NCBI RefSeq assembly: GCF_029626175.1
Contig: NZ_JARUBM010000002.1
Location: 744,001-808,000 of the forward strand
DNA: 64,000 nt
Source of the DNA: Micromonospora sp. WMMD1082
Lineage (GTDB): Bacteria > Actinomycetota > Actinomycetes > Mycobacteriales > Micromonosporaceae
Reading direction: 5' to 3'
Shown: one piece after another, positions 17,398-25,652 of the stretch
Layout: every line of letters begins with the position of its first letter
How positions within the stretch are numbered: the first letter of the stretch is position 1
The notes under the pieces: model-generated
Told to the model about the DNA's origin: nothing
Databases searched by the model: none
Seen by the model: only the letters and a program-made list of their open reading frames with translations
Translations under genes and position numbers: made by a program

Positions 17398-17770
17398 TGA
17401 CGGCCTCGGCCGCCCGTCACTGGAGAGCCGGGTCCGGTTGCCCTACTGCCCTTCCGACGCTGTCGAGCTGAACCGTTTGTGCTCTCACGGCGGGTCCGAC
17501 GCGTGCTGCGCAGCTACGCGGCCCGCGAGCTGACGACCGCGACCCGGCACGGCCAACTGCCCGCCGTCGGTCGGCGGCGACCGGCGGGGACGGCGTGATT
17601 CGTTTACGCCCTCAGCTCGACAGCACCCAACGACCACCCGCCCGACCCGCCACCTCGGCGGGGCCCAGCCACCTCGGCGGGCCGGCCTCGCGGCAGCCGA
17701 GCGAGGCCCAACCGGTGAGGTAGGCACCGGACAGGTGCCGGGCGGCCGGTGGCGGACTATGGTCATGATC
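17398..17770. other. Spacer without a supported gene
   Basis: About 370 bases between the small HTH gene and an aldo/keto reductase. Open frames here are arginine/proline-rich and lack ribosome binding sites. Only the TATGGT promoter box at 17758-17763 is recognisable. Confidence 0.5.
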
Positions 17771-18760
17771 GTGACCTACCTCGCCGCCGACGCGCGCTAC
17801 GACCAGATGACCTACCGGCGCAGCGGAGCCAGCGGGCTGCGGCTGCCGGCGATCTCACTCGGCCTCTGGCACAACTTCGGGCCGGACCGCCCCTTCGAGC
17901 GCCAGCGGGACATCGTCCGCCGCGCCTTCGATCTTGGCGTCACTCACTTTGACCTGGCCAACAACTACGGGCCACCGCCTGGTGCCGCCGAGGAGAACTT
18001 CGGCCGGATGCTGGCCGGTGACCTCAAGCCGTACCGCGACGAGCTGGTCATCTCCAGCAAGGCCGGCTACCTGATGTGGCCCGGCCCGTACGGCGAGTGG
18101 GGTTCGCGCAAGTATCTCGTCTCCTCGCTCGACCAGTCGTTGCGCCGGCTCGGCCTGGACTACGTCGACATCTTCTACAGCCACCGGTACGACCCGGACA
18201 CGCCGCTGGAGGAGACGATGGGCGCCCTGGACGCCGTCGTCCGCTCCGGTAAGGCCCTCTACGTCGGCATCTCCAACTACGACTCCGAGCAGACCCAGCG
18301 GGCCGCGGCGATCCTGCGCGACCTGGGTACGCCGCTGTTGATCAACCAGCCCGCGTACTCGATGTTCAACCGGTGGACCGAGGAGGACGGGCTGCTGGAC
18401 ACGCTGGAGCGCGTCGGCGCGGGCTGCATCGCGTACAGTCCGCTCGCCCAGGGCCTGCTCACCGACCGCTACCTCGACGGCATCCCGGCCGACTCCCGGG
18501 TCCGCACCAGCGTCTTCCTCGACGAGAGCGACGTGAGCGAGCAGCGGCTGGCCACCATCCGTGGGCTCGCCGCGATCGCCCAGCGGCGCGGGCAGTCCCT
18601 CGCGCAGCTCGCGCTCGCCTGGGCGCTGCGCGACCCCCGGATGACCAGCCTCATCATCGGCGCCAGCAGCGTGCCCCAGCTGGAGGCGAACGTCGCCGCG
18701 GTGCACCACCTCGACCTCACCCCCGAGGAGCTGGCCGACATCGACGCCCAGCTGGGCTGA
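17771..18760 (+). CDS. Aldo/keto reductase, L-glyceraldehyde 3-phosphate reductase-like (YghZ/Gpr)
   Basis: 329 aa. LRLPAISLGLWHNFGPDRPF is the signature of the YghZ subgroup, followed by THFDLANNYGPPPGAAEENFG (catalytic Asp/Tyr), ISSKAGYLMWPGPYGEWGSR, DIFYSHRYDPDTPLEETMG and the terminal IIGASSVPQL. These enzymes reduce L-glyceraldehyde 3-phosphate and detoxify methylglyoxal. GTG 17771 was chosen because TATGGT (17758-17763) sits seven bases before it, fitting leaderless expression, and homologues as I recall begin at this residue; ATG 17765 is two codons longer. Confidence 0.85.
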   Translation: MTYLAADARYDQMTYRRSGASGLRLPAISLGLWHNFGPDRPFERQRDIVRRAFDLGVTHFDLANNYGPPPGAAEENFGRMLAGDLKPYRDELVISSKAGYLMWPGPYGEWGSRKYLVSSLDQSLRRLGLDYVDIFYSHRYDPDTPLEETMGALDAVVRSGKALYVGISNYDSEQTQRAAAILRDLGTPLLINQPAYSMFNRWTEEDGLLDTLERVGAGCIAYSPLAQGLLTDRYLDGIPADSRVRTSVFLDESDVSEQRLATIRGLAAIAQRRGQSLAQLALAWALRDPRMTSLIIGASSVPQLEANVAAVHHLDLTPEELADIDAQLG

Positions 18761-18846
18761 CCACCGCCCAGGGACATCGGGGCGAGGGCCGCAAGACCCT
18801 GCCCCCGCGCGGGCGCTCCGCCGTAGCGTGAGGGTGGAGGTGGCCC

Positions 18847-19848
18847 ATGCGAGTGGCGGTGTTCAGCACGAAGCCGTACGACCGGGAGTTTCTCACCGCG
18901 GCCAACGCCGCGGCCGGTCACGACCTGATCTTCCTGGAGCCACGGCTCACCGCGCAGACCGCCCGGTTGGCCGAGGGGTCGGACGCGGTCTGCGCCTTCG
19001 TCAACGACGACCTCTGCGCCGAGGTGCTCGACCAGCTCGCCGGGGCCGGCGTCCGGGTGGCGGCGTTGCGCTCGGCCGGCTTCAACAACGTCGACGTGGC
19101 CGCCGCGAACAAGCTGGGACTGACCGTGGTACGCGTGCCGGAGTATTCTCCACACGCCGTGGCCGAGCACACCGTCGGCCTGATGCTCGCCCTCAACCGC
19201 AAGATCCATCGCGCCCACAACCGGGTACGCGAACACAACTTCGCCCTCACCGGGCTGCTCGGCTTCGACCTGCACGGCCGTACGGTCGGGATCGTCGGCA
19301 CCGGGCGGATCGGCATCTGCGTCGCCCAGATCATGGCCGGCTTCGGCTGCCGGGTGCTGGCCAGCGACCCATACCCGAACGACGCGGCGGTCGCCGCCGG
19401 GGTCGAGTACGTCCCGCTGGAGCGGCTGCTCGCCGAGTCGCACATCGTCACCCTGCACTGCCCGCTCACCCCGGACACCTGGCACCTGATCGACGCCGAG
19501 CGGATCCCCCTGCTCCACGAGGGCGCGATGCTGATCAACACCGGCCGGGGCGCGCTGGTGGACACCCGGGCCGTCATCGACGGGCTCAAGAGCGGCCGGA
19601 TCGGCTACCTCGGCCTCGACGTGTACGAGGAGGAGAGCGACCTGTTCTTCGAGGACCGCTCCGAACGGGTCCTCGGCGACGACGACTTCGCCCGGCTCAC
19701 CACCTTCCCCAACGTGTTGATTACCGGGCACCAGGCGTTCTTCACCGAGGACGGCCTGCGCAACATCGCCGCCACCACGATCGGCAGCCTCACCGCGATC
19801 GATCAGGCCGGCCCCGAGGCGGTCCCCACCCCCGCCCGCGTCTGCTGA
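18847..19848 (+). CDS. 2-hydroxyacid dehydrogenase (D-lactate dehydrogenase-like)
   Basis: 333 aa with GGAGGTGGCCC before the ATG. The D-2-hydroxyacid dehydrogenase fold shows [11 protein letters not shown] (substrate arginine region), [20 protein letters not shown], the NAD site [32 protein letters not shown] (catalytic Arg), GLDVYEEE (catalytic Glu) and ITGHQAFFT (catalytic His). The YSPHAVAEH and FFEDRS signatures place it with fermentative LdhA. It would interconvert pyruvate and D-lactate with NADH. Its last 46 bases overlap the tail of the convergent MFS gene. Confidence 0.9.
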   Translation: MRVAVFSTKPYDREFLTAANAAAGHDLIFLEPRLTAQTARLAEGSDAVCAFVNDDLCAEVLDQLAGAGVRVAALRSAGFNNVDVAAANKLGLTVVRVPEYSPHAVAEHTVGLMLALNRKIHRAHNRVREHNFALTGLLGFDLHGRTVGIVGTGRIGICVAQIMAGFGCRVLASDPYPNDAAVAAGVEYVPLERLLAESHIVTLHCPLTPDTWHLIDAERIPLLHEGAMLINTGRGALVDTRAVIDGLKSGRIGYLGLDVYEEESDLFFEDRSERVLGDDDFARLTTFPNVLITGHQAFFTEDGLRNIAATTIGSLTAIDQAGPEAVPTPARVC

Positions 19849-21137
19849 GACCGCCCCACCACCACGCGCCCCGCGCCGGTCGCCCGCCCGTTGGGTATGA
19901 GTGCGCCCACGAGGGCGGCGGCGACGCTGGCCAGGCCGGCGAGCAGGAACGCCCGGCCGTACCCGGCGGCCGTGGGCGAACCACCCGGGAGCGCGCTCGC
20001 CGCGACGACCGTGGCGGCGATCTGCGCGCCCAGCGCCGACCCGACCGAGCGGACGAGGGCGTTCACGCCGGTCGCCTGGCCGGTCCGCCCGGCGGGGACC
20101 GCCTCGATGACGAGGTTGGGCATCGCGGCGAGCGCGAGGCCGATCCCCGCGAAGACCACCAGGCTGTAGCCGAGCAACGCCGGCAGGCGACCCAGGTCGC
20201 GGGCTAGCAGGAACAGGCCGGCGGCGGTGACGAGCGCGCCGAGCACCAGGCTCAGCCGGGCACCGAAGCGCCGGCCCAACAGGCCGGAGAGCGGGCCGGT
20301 CACCAGCATCGCGAGGCTTCCCGGCAGCAGCAACAGGCCGGCCACGGTGGCGCTCACGCCGAGGCCGTACCCGGTCGCGGTCGGCGCCTGGGCGATCTGC
20401 GGGAGCAGGACGAACGCGCCGAACATCCCGAAGGCGACGAAGACGGTGGCCACGTTGGTCAGCAGGACCGTGGGCCGCACCAGCGCCGGGATGTGCACCA
20501 GCGGATCCGGGGTGCGCCCTTCCACCAGCACCGCGCCCCGCACGTCGACGGTGCCGCCCGCGCGGCGCGACGACGCCGGCAGGAAGAGCCAGACCGCCAG
20601 CGTCGAGAGCGCGGCGACACCGGCACCGAGCCAGAAGATCCACCGGTACGTGGCGTGGTCGGTGAGCAGCCCACCGACCACCAGACCGAGGCCGGCGCCG
20701 ATCCCGGAGATCGCGGAGAGCAGGCCGATCGAGCCCGGCAGCCGGCGCGGCGGCAGTACGTCGCGGGCGATGCCGAAGCCGAGCGGGAAGATGCCGCCGC
20801 CGGCGCCCTGGATGATCCGTCCCGCCACCACCCAGCCGAGTCCGGGACCGGCCGCGGCCACGACGGACCCGGCGGCGAACAGCAGCAGGGCGACGACCAG
20901 CAGCCGGCGCTTGCCGAACATGTCGCCGAGCCGGCCCATCACCGGGGTCCACACGGCCGCCGAGACGAGGTGGGCGCTCAGCGTCCACGCCACGTCCGTA
21001 CGGGATGCCGCGAACGCCGTGGCCATCGCGTCCAGCGACGGGACGATCGCGGTCTGCGTGACGGCGAAGCCGAACGTCGCCACCGCGAGGACCGCGACCG
21101 CGCTGCGGCCCACGGCGGGCTCGGCGCGAGCACTCAT
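19803..21137 (-). CDS. MFS efflux transporter, DHA2-like but lacking the central helix pair
   Basis: 444 aa. The sequence is typical of 14-helix DHA2 drug exporters: [33 protein letters not shown] (motif C region) and [14 protein letters not shown]. After helix 6, where relatives have GxVDxxGAxLL followed by two extra helices and then an ExRTPDPL loop, this protein runs directly from [10 protein letters not shown] into EGRTPDPLV. About 40-50 residues (helices 7-8) are missing in frame, leaving 12 helices. Substrate unknown; the upstream aldehyde dehydrogenase hints at a shared stress or catabolic role. The gene tail overlaps ldhA convergently. Confidence 0.85.
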   Translation of the reverse strand: MSARAEPAVGRSAVAVLAVATFGFAVTQTAIVPSLDAMATAFAASRTDVAWTLSAHLVSAAVWTPVMGRLGDMFGKRRLLVVALLLFAAGSVVAAAGPGLGWVVAGRIIQGAGGGIFPLGFGIARDVLPPRRLPGSIGLLSAISGIGAGLGLVVGGLLTDHATYRWIFWLGAGVAALSTLAVWLFLPASSRRAGGTVDVRGAVLVEGRTPDPLVHIPALVRPTVLLTNVATVFVAFGMFGAFVLLPQIAQAPTATGYGLGVSATVAGLLLLPGSLAMLVTGPLSGLLGRRFGARLSLVLGALVTAAGLFLLARDLGRLPALLGYSLVVFAGIGLALAAMPNLVIEAVPAGRTGQATGVNALVRSVGSALGAQIAATVVAASALPGGSPTAAGYGRAFLLAGLASVAAALVGALIPNGRATGAGRVVVGRSQQTRAGVGTASGPA

Positions 21138-21163
21138 GGCGGAACTCCTTCCATCAACCGCCC

Positions 21164-21199
21164 GCGGCCGGCGGAACCACCGTGGGTTCCGCCGGCCGC
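21164..21199 (-). terminator. Strong stem-loop between aldehyde dehydrogenase and MFS genes
   Basis: Perfect 15-bp arms GCGGCCGGCGGAACC and GGTTCCGCCGGCCGC with loop ACCGTG. It lies 10 bases after the ALDH stop and 27 bases before the MFS start, so it could terminate most transcripts or act as a processing/stabilising hairpin within a two-gene operon. Confidence 0.6.
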
Positions 21200-21209
21200 G
21201 ATGCGCGGA

Positions 21210-22637
21210 TCAGCGCTGGATGGCCTTGGTCTCCAGGAACTCCTCGAGGCCGGCCCGGCCGAACTCGCGGCCGTTGCCGGACTGCTTGTAGCCGCCGAAC
21301 GGGGCGAGCGGGTTCCACTGGCCGCCGTTGACGTCGACCTGACCGGCGCGCAGCCGCATGGCGACGGCGAGAGCGTGCTCGGGCTCGCCGAAGACGCCGG
21401 AGGTGAGGCCGTACAGGGTGCCGTTGGCGATCGCGACGGCCTCGTCCTCGTCCGCGTACGGGATGATCGTCAGCACCGGGCCGAAGATCTCCTCCTGGGC
21501 GATGGTGGAGTTCGGGTCGACGTTCGCGAAGATCGTCGGGCGGACGTACGCGCCCTTCTCCAGCCCCTCCGGCCGGCCGGGGCCACCGAACACGAGCGTC
21601 GCGCCCTCGGCGATGCCATGCTCGATGTAGCCGTCGACCTTCTCCCGGTGTGCCTCGTAGGCCATCGGGCCGATCCGGGTGGTCTCGTCGGTCGGGTCGC
21701 CGACGGTGTACGCGGCGGCGGCCGCGACGGCCAACGCCACAGCTTCGTCGTGCCGGGACGCCGGCACGAGCATCCGTGGCCAGGCACCGCAGACCTGGCC
21801 ACCGTTGGCGAACGCCATCATCACCCCGGTCTGCACCGCCTGCGGCAGGTCGGCGTCGTCCAGGATCACGTTCGCGCCCTTACCGCCAAGCTCCAGCGCG
21901 ACCCGCTTGACCGTCTCGGACGCGACCGCGGAGATCCGCTTCCCGGCCCGGGTGGAACCGGTGAAGGAGATCATGTCGATGTCGGGGTGCGCCGAGATCG
22001 CCTCGCCGACGACCGCGCCGGTGCCGTACACCACGTTGAAGACCCCGGCCGGCAGGCCCGCCTCGGCGGTGACCTCGGCGAGGATCCGTGCCGTCAGCGG
22101 CGCGACCTCGGAGGGCTTGAACACCATGGTGTTGCCCGCGACCAGTGCGGGCGCCAGCTTCGACACGATCTGCTGGAGCGGGAAGTTCCACGGCGTGATC
22201 GCGCCGACCACACCGATCGCCTCGCGCACGACCAGTGAGGTGCCGACCTCCTCGGTCCAGGCAAAGTCCCCGGCCAACGTGGCAAACGACTCGGCGACCG
22301 CGAGCGGGAAGCCGATCTGGGCGGTCCGGGACATGGCGATCGGGGAGCCCATCTCGGCGGTGATCGCGGCAGCGATCTCCTCGCTCCGACCCCCCAGCCC
22401 GGCGCCGATCCGCCGCACCACGGCGGCGCGCTCGGCGGGCGGGGTAGCGGCCCAGCCGGGGAAGGCGGCCCGGGCCGCGGCGACGGCCCGGGCCACGTCG
22501 GCGGCGGTGCCGGCGGGCACCTCGGCGACGATCTCACCGGTGGCGGGGTTGATGACGGTCGTGGTGTCGGCGGATCCGGCGGGGACCACCCCGCCGTTGA
22601 TCCAATGGCCGTTGGGTGTGTGCGTGTTGGTCGTCAT
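21210..22637 (-). CDS. Aldehyde dehydrogenase (NAD(P)-dependent)
   Basis: 475 aa from ATG 22637, the normal length. It contains ITPWNFPLQQIVSKLAPALV (cofactor site), VFKPSEVAPLTARILAE, VALELGGKGANVILDDAD (catalytic Glu), FANGGQVCGAWPRMLVP (catalytic Cys in QVC) and EEIFGPVLTIIPY. The usual residue after QVC.AGSR is changed here to GAWPR, which may affect substrate shape. Substrate cannot be assigned. It is divergent from an XRE regulator and lies upstream of an MFS exporter. Confidence 0.9.
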   Translation of the reverse strand: MTTNTHTPNGHWINGGVVPAGSADTTTVINPATGEIVAEVPAGTAADVARAVAAARAAFPGWAATPPAERAAVVRRIGAGLGGRSEEIAAAITAEMGSPIAMSRTAQIGFPLAVAESFATLAGDFAWTEEVGTSLVVREAIGVVGAITPWNFPLQQIVSKLAPALVAGNTMVFKPSEVAPLTARILAEVTAEAGLPAGVFNVVYGTGAVVGEAISAHPDIDMISFTGSTRAGKRISAVASETVKRVALELGGKGANVILDDADLPQAVQTGVMMAFANGGQVCGAWPRMLVPASRHDEAVALAVAAAAAYTVGDPTDETTRIGPMAYEAHREKVDGYIEHGIAEGATLVFGGPGRPEGLEKGAYVRPTIFANVDPNSTIAQEEIFGPVLTIIPYADEDEAVAIANGTLYGLTSGVFGEPEHALAVAMRLRAGQVDVNGGQWNPLAPFGGYKQSGNGREFGRAGLEEFLETKAIQR

Positions 22638-22942
22638 GGATCCGAGTCTTGGCTGGTCGCGCGGGGGGCAACCAGGCACAGTCGATCCGTGGATAGCCGG
22701 CTTCGACGGGGGTGCCGCCGATCCCCGGACAACCGTGACATGGCTGCCCGCCCACCGCCGATGTCACCGTGGCGGCACGGCCGTGGGGTTGGCCGCGCCG
22801 CCACCGGGGCGGTCGGCACGGAAACAGCCCCGACGGGCCAGTTGTTGTCAACGACGACCGCCCCGGCGGCCGGGGCGAGGCAACGAGGCCGCCTCGGTGG
22901 CCGGGGCGAGGCAACCACGACCGGGGACCGGAAGGAGCCGTC
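22638..22942. other. Divergent regulatory spacer with 17-bp direct repeats
   Basis: The spacer between the ALDH and XRE genes has two exact copies of GGCCGGGGCGAGGCAAC at 22868-22884 and 22899-22915, a period of 31 bases (about three helical turns). This spacing is what a dimeric or tetrameric regulator would use. No gene is visible. Confidence 0.5.
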
Positions 22943-23779
22943 ATGGACCGCGCTCGACTCGCCGAGTTCCTGCGGAGCAGGCGTGCGGCGCTCCAGCCGG
23001 AGGACGTCGGGCTGCCCCGTGGGCAGCGACGGCGGCGCACCGGTGGGCTACGCCGCGAGGAGGTCGCCGCCCTCAGCGACATGTCGAGCGACTACTACAG
23101 CCGGATCGAGCAGCAGCGCGGCCCGCAGCCGTCGGAGCAGATGCTCGCCTCGATCGCCCGTGGTCTGCGGCTCTCGCTGGCGGAGCGGGATCACCTGTTC
23201 CGGCTCGGCGGATATCCCGCGCCGCAGCGGGTCCGGCGCAACGAACACATCAACCCGGGCATGATGCGCGTCTTCGACGGCCTCGGCGATGTCGCCGCCC
23301 AGGTGGTGAGCGACCTCGGCGAGACGCTGACCCAGACCCGGCTGGCCACCGCGCTGCTCGGCGACGAGACCAGTTTCACCGGACTGGCCCGCAGTGCGCA
23401 CTACCGCTGGTTCACCGATCCGGACGCCCGGCGCAGCTACCCCGATCAGGATCATCCTCGGCACAGCCGGCTGATCGCCTCGGACCTGCATCGCGCGTAC
23501 ACCCGGGACGGAAGGGGTTCCCGGGCCGCGGAGATCGTCGATGCGCTGCTGGCCGGCAGCCCGGAGTTCGCCGAGCTGTGGCGGCAGCATCCGGTGGCCG
23601 GCCCGTACTGCGCGCCGAAGCGCATCCAGCACCCGGAGCTGGGGCTCCTCGAACTGCACTGCCAGGTCCTCGTCGACCCGGACCAGTCGCAGCTGTTGCA
23701 GGTCTTCACCGCCACGCCCGGCAGCGAGAGCCACGAGAAGCTCCGACTCCTCTCGGTCGTCGCCGGCCAACGGCTCTGA
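22943..23779 (+). CDS. XRE-family regulator with MmyB-like ligand domain
   Basis: 278 aa. Residues 1-80 form the helix-turn-helix: LAEFLRSRRAAL, RRTGGLRREEVAALSDMSSD and YYSRIEQQRGPQPSEQMLAS. The C-terminal half is the MmyB-like ligand-binding domain (TQTRLATALLGDETSFTGLA, RIQHPELGLLELHCQVL). The ATG at 22943 has a GGAAGGAG ribosome binding site. It probably controls the divergent aldehyde dehydrogenase gene, the usual layout for this family. Confidence 0.9.
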   Translation: MDRARLAEFLRSRRAALQPEDVGLPRGQRRRRTGGLRREEVAALSDMSSDYYSRIEQQRGPQPSEQMLASIARGLRLSLAERDHLFRLGGYPAPQRVRRNEHINPGMMRVFDGLGDVAAQVVSDLGETLTQTRLATALLGDETSFTGLARSAHYRWFTDPDARRSYPDQDHPRHSRLIASDLHRAYTRDGRGSRAAEIVDALLAGSPEFAELWRQHPVAGPYCAPKRIQHPELGLLELHCQVLVDPDQSQLLQVFTATPGSESHEKLRLLSVVAGQRL

Positions 23780-23967
23780 CCCGCGTCGCCCAGCCGACGG
23801 CTCGGACCCGCCGAGCGGCGACGGTGGCGCGACACGCCGACACCGTACGCATTCTGTCCGAAACTGAACGTAGTCGGTGTCGACGGACGGACAGAGGCGC
23901 GTCTAGGCCCGTTTGGCCGATATAGCTTCCCCATCGAAAGCGTCCAGCTTCGATGAGGAGGGCCCAC

Positions 23968-25038
23968 GTGACCCCCGCTCCGTCCATCACGACCCGACTG
24001 AGGATCACCCTCGCGATCGGGTTCACCACCGTCCTGGCGTCGGCGCTCGCCGCCGCACCGGCCACCGCCGCACCGACCGCCGAAGCCTCGACCACCGCCG
24101 CCTCGACCACCGCCGCTCGGGCCGGGGCGCACGGCGCGACCGCCGACGCGGGTGCCCTGCCCGCCGCGGTCGCGCTGCCCACCGTGCAGCGGGGCGTCGA
24201 CGGCAACCGGGGAGCCGGTACCTCCGGCGCCGCCGGAACCGGTAAGGCCGGTCCGGGAGGCAGCCGGTTCGACGCCGGTGGCCTTCCCCCGGCGACCGAC
24301 GGCGGGTCGGTCGGCATCCAGAGCGTCATCGGCGCCGACAACCGGGTCCGGGTCGACCCGACCACCGTCTTCCCGTCCAGCGCCATCGTGCAGATCGTCC
24401 GGACCACCGGGGGCACCACCTGGGGCTGCACCGGCTGGCTGTACGGGCCGAGCATCATCGCCACCGCCGGGCACTGCGTGCACCCGGGCGGCGGCCAGAA
24501 CGGCGGCGGCGGGAACAACTTCTACCCGCGCGGCGACTTCCAGATCATCCCGGGCCGCAACGGGACGGCGACACCGTACGGCACCTGCACCGCGACCCAG
24601 CTCCTCTCGGTCAACGGCTGGACCCAGAACGGCGACGAGACGTACGACTACGGGGCGATCCGGCTCAGCTGCGCCGCCGGCAACAGCACCGGCTGGTTCG
24701 GCCTCTGGTGGCAGGGCGCCACGCTCACCGGCACCGCCAGCACGGTCAGCGGCTACCCGTGCGACAAGACCTTCGGTCAGCAGTGGCGTCACGCCGGGCA
24801 GACCGTCCAGGTCACCCACGACCGGCAGGTCTTCTACCAGAACGACACCTTCGGCTGCCAGAGCGGCAGCCCGGTCTACCAGACCCGGGCGGCCGGCAGT
24901 TCCTTCTGTACGGGCCAGTGCGTGCTGGCGATCCACGCGTACGGCCTGCACGGCTCGTCGCCGCACTCCACCAACAACCACGGCACCCGCATCACGGAGA
25001 GCGTCTTCAACAACCTGATCACCTGGCGTAACGGCTGA
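23968..25038 (+). CDS. Secreted V8/trypsin-like serine protease
   Basis: 356 aa. The start is GTG 23968, five bases after AGGAGGG. A signal peptide with RLRITLAIGFTTVLASALAA ends near ATAAPTA, then a long Ala/Gly-rich propeptide-like stretch leads to the catalytic domain. The triad is visible as IATAGHC (His), ETYDYGAIRLS (Asp) and GCQSGSPVY (Ser). GCTGWLYGP and four further cysteines suggest disulfides. It resembles glutamyl endopeptidase-like secreted proteases. A hairpin terminator follows at 25051. Confidence 0.9.
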   Translation: MTPAPSITTRLRITLAIGFTTVLASALAAAPATAAPTAEASTTAASTTAARAGAHGATADAGALPAAVALPTVQRGVDGNRGAGTSGAAGTGKAGPGGSRFDAGGLPPATDGGSVGIQSVIGADNRVRVDPTTVFPSSAIVQIVRTTGGTTWGCTGWLYGPSIIATAGHCVHPGGGQNGGGGNNFYPRGDFQIIPGRNGTATPYGTCTATQLLSVNGWTQNGDETYDYGAIRLSCAAGNSTGWFGLWWQGATLTGTASTVSGYPCDKTFGQQWRHAGQTVQVTHDRQVFYQNDTFGCQSGSPVYQTRAAGSSFCTGQCVLAIHAYGLHGSSPHSTNNHGTRITESVFNNLITWRNG

Positions 25039-25050
25039 CCCGAGCCACCC

Positions 25051-25086
25051 GTGCGGATGGCCGGCAGCCGAGCCGCCCATCCGCAC
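25051..25086 (+). terminator. Hairpin terminator after the protease gene
   Basis: Exact 10-bp arms GTGCGGATGG and CCATCCGCAC flank a 16-base loop, 12 bases after the stop codon. No U-tract. Confidence 0.6.
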
Positions 25087-25152
25087 GGAACCGCCGTCAC
25101 CGTCGGCACGTCCCAGTAACTGTCCGTCACCACTACCAAAGGGAGCGCCGAC

Positions 25153-25236
25153 ATGAGCGAGCGGAGCAAGCGAATCATCAGGCTCAGCGCATTGGTGCCT
25201 CATGGCGGCACGCAGCGCAGCGGAGTGCCGTCATGA
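25153..25236 (+). CDS. Micro-ORF of the repeated ATGA cassette, copy 2 (27 aa)
   Basis: ATG 25153 has an AAAGGGAG ribosome binding site seven to eight bases upstream. The peptide begins MSERSKRIIRLSA and ends RSGVPS; it differs from copy 1 by a nine-base in-frame insertion after codon 3 and five substitutions. Its TGA (25234-25236) overlaps the ATG of the next gene. The CGGCAC/GTGCCG hairpin before the downstream start is retained. Unlike copy 1 it is at the head of its transcript, not between two genes. Confidence 0.6.
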   Translation: MSERSKRIIRLSALVPHGGTQRSGVPS

Positions 25237-25631
25237 GCAGGACGCGCCTCGGGGTGCTCGCACTCCTGATCGCCGCGCCGTTGCTGATCGGGGCGAGCCT
25301 GCTCGCGTTCGGCGGCGACTACCCCGTCTCGGACGACGGGCCGCCACCGCCGCCACCCCGCACCGACTCGATGGGCACCGTGACCGGCACCGCCACCACC
25401 GCCGCCGGCGAGCCGGTCCGCGAGGCGTCCGTACAGGTCCGGCCGCTCGACGAGCCGGCGCCCGCGATACCCGAGATCGGCGTCCTCACCGGCGACGCCG
25501 GGCGGTACGAGTGGCGGCTTCCACCGGGCCGCTACGAGATCGTGGTCCGCACCGACGAGCGGGACAGCGCACCGCAGACCGCGACCGTGACCGCCGGCCA
25601 GACCACCCGGCTCGACTTCACCCTGCCGTGA
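25233..25631 (+). CDS. Membrane-anchored protein with carboxypeptidase-regulatory-like beta-sandwich
   Basis: 132 aa. One N-terminal hydrophobic helix (LGVLALLIAAPLLIGASLLA) acts as anchor or signal. A Pro-rich linker leads to an extracellular domain of the CarboxypepD_reg/transthyretin-like type: GTVTGTATTAAGEPVREASV, GDAGRYEWRLPPGRYEIVV and the final TTRLDFTLP. Such domains bind surfaces or scaffold proteins; function unknown. It overlaps the preceding micro-ORF by ATGA and converges on the sigma-fusion gene. Confidence 0.7.
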   Translation: MSRTRLGVLALLIAAPLLIGASLLAFGGDYPVSDDGPPPPPPRTDSMGTVTGTATTAAGEPVREASVQVRPLDEPAPAIPEIGVLTGDAGRYEWRLPPGRYEIVVRTDERDSAPQTATVTAGQTTRLDFTLP

Positions 25632-25652
25632 TCGCCACCCGTGCACCGGCCG

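Noticed and set aside
17485..17766. 93-codon minus-strand frame in the spacer
   Set aside because: Arg/Pro-rich with no start signal.
18469..20988. 839-codon minus-strand frame opposite the second AKR and ldhA
   Set aside because: No protein-like composition; the plus-strand enzymes are unambiguous.
22868..22915. CRISPR-like repeat
   Set aside because: Only two 17-base copies with a 14-base gap; no array, leader or cas genes. No CRISPR array is seen anywhere in the window.
24041..24160. Ala-rich low-complexity stretch as a tandem repeat
   Set aside because: It is the variable Ala/Thr propeptide region of the secreted protease; the DNA shows only short, imperfect repetition.
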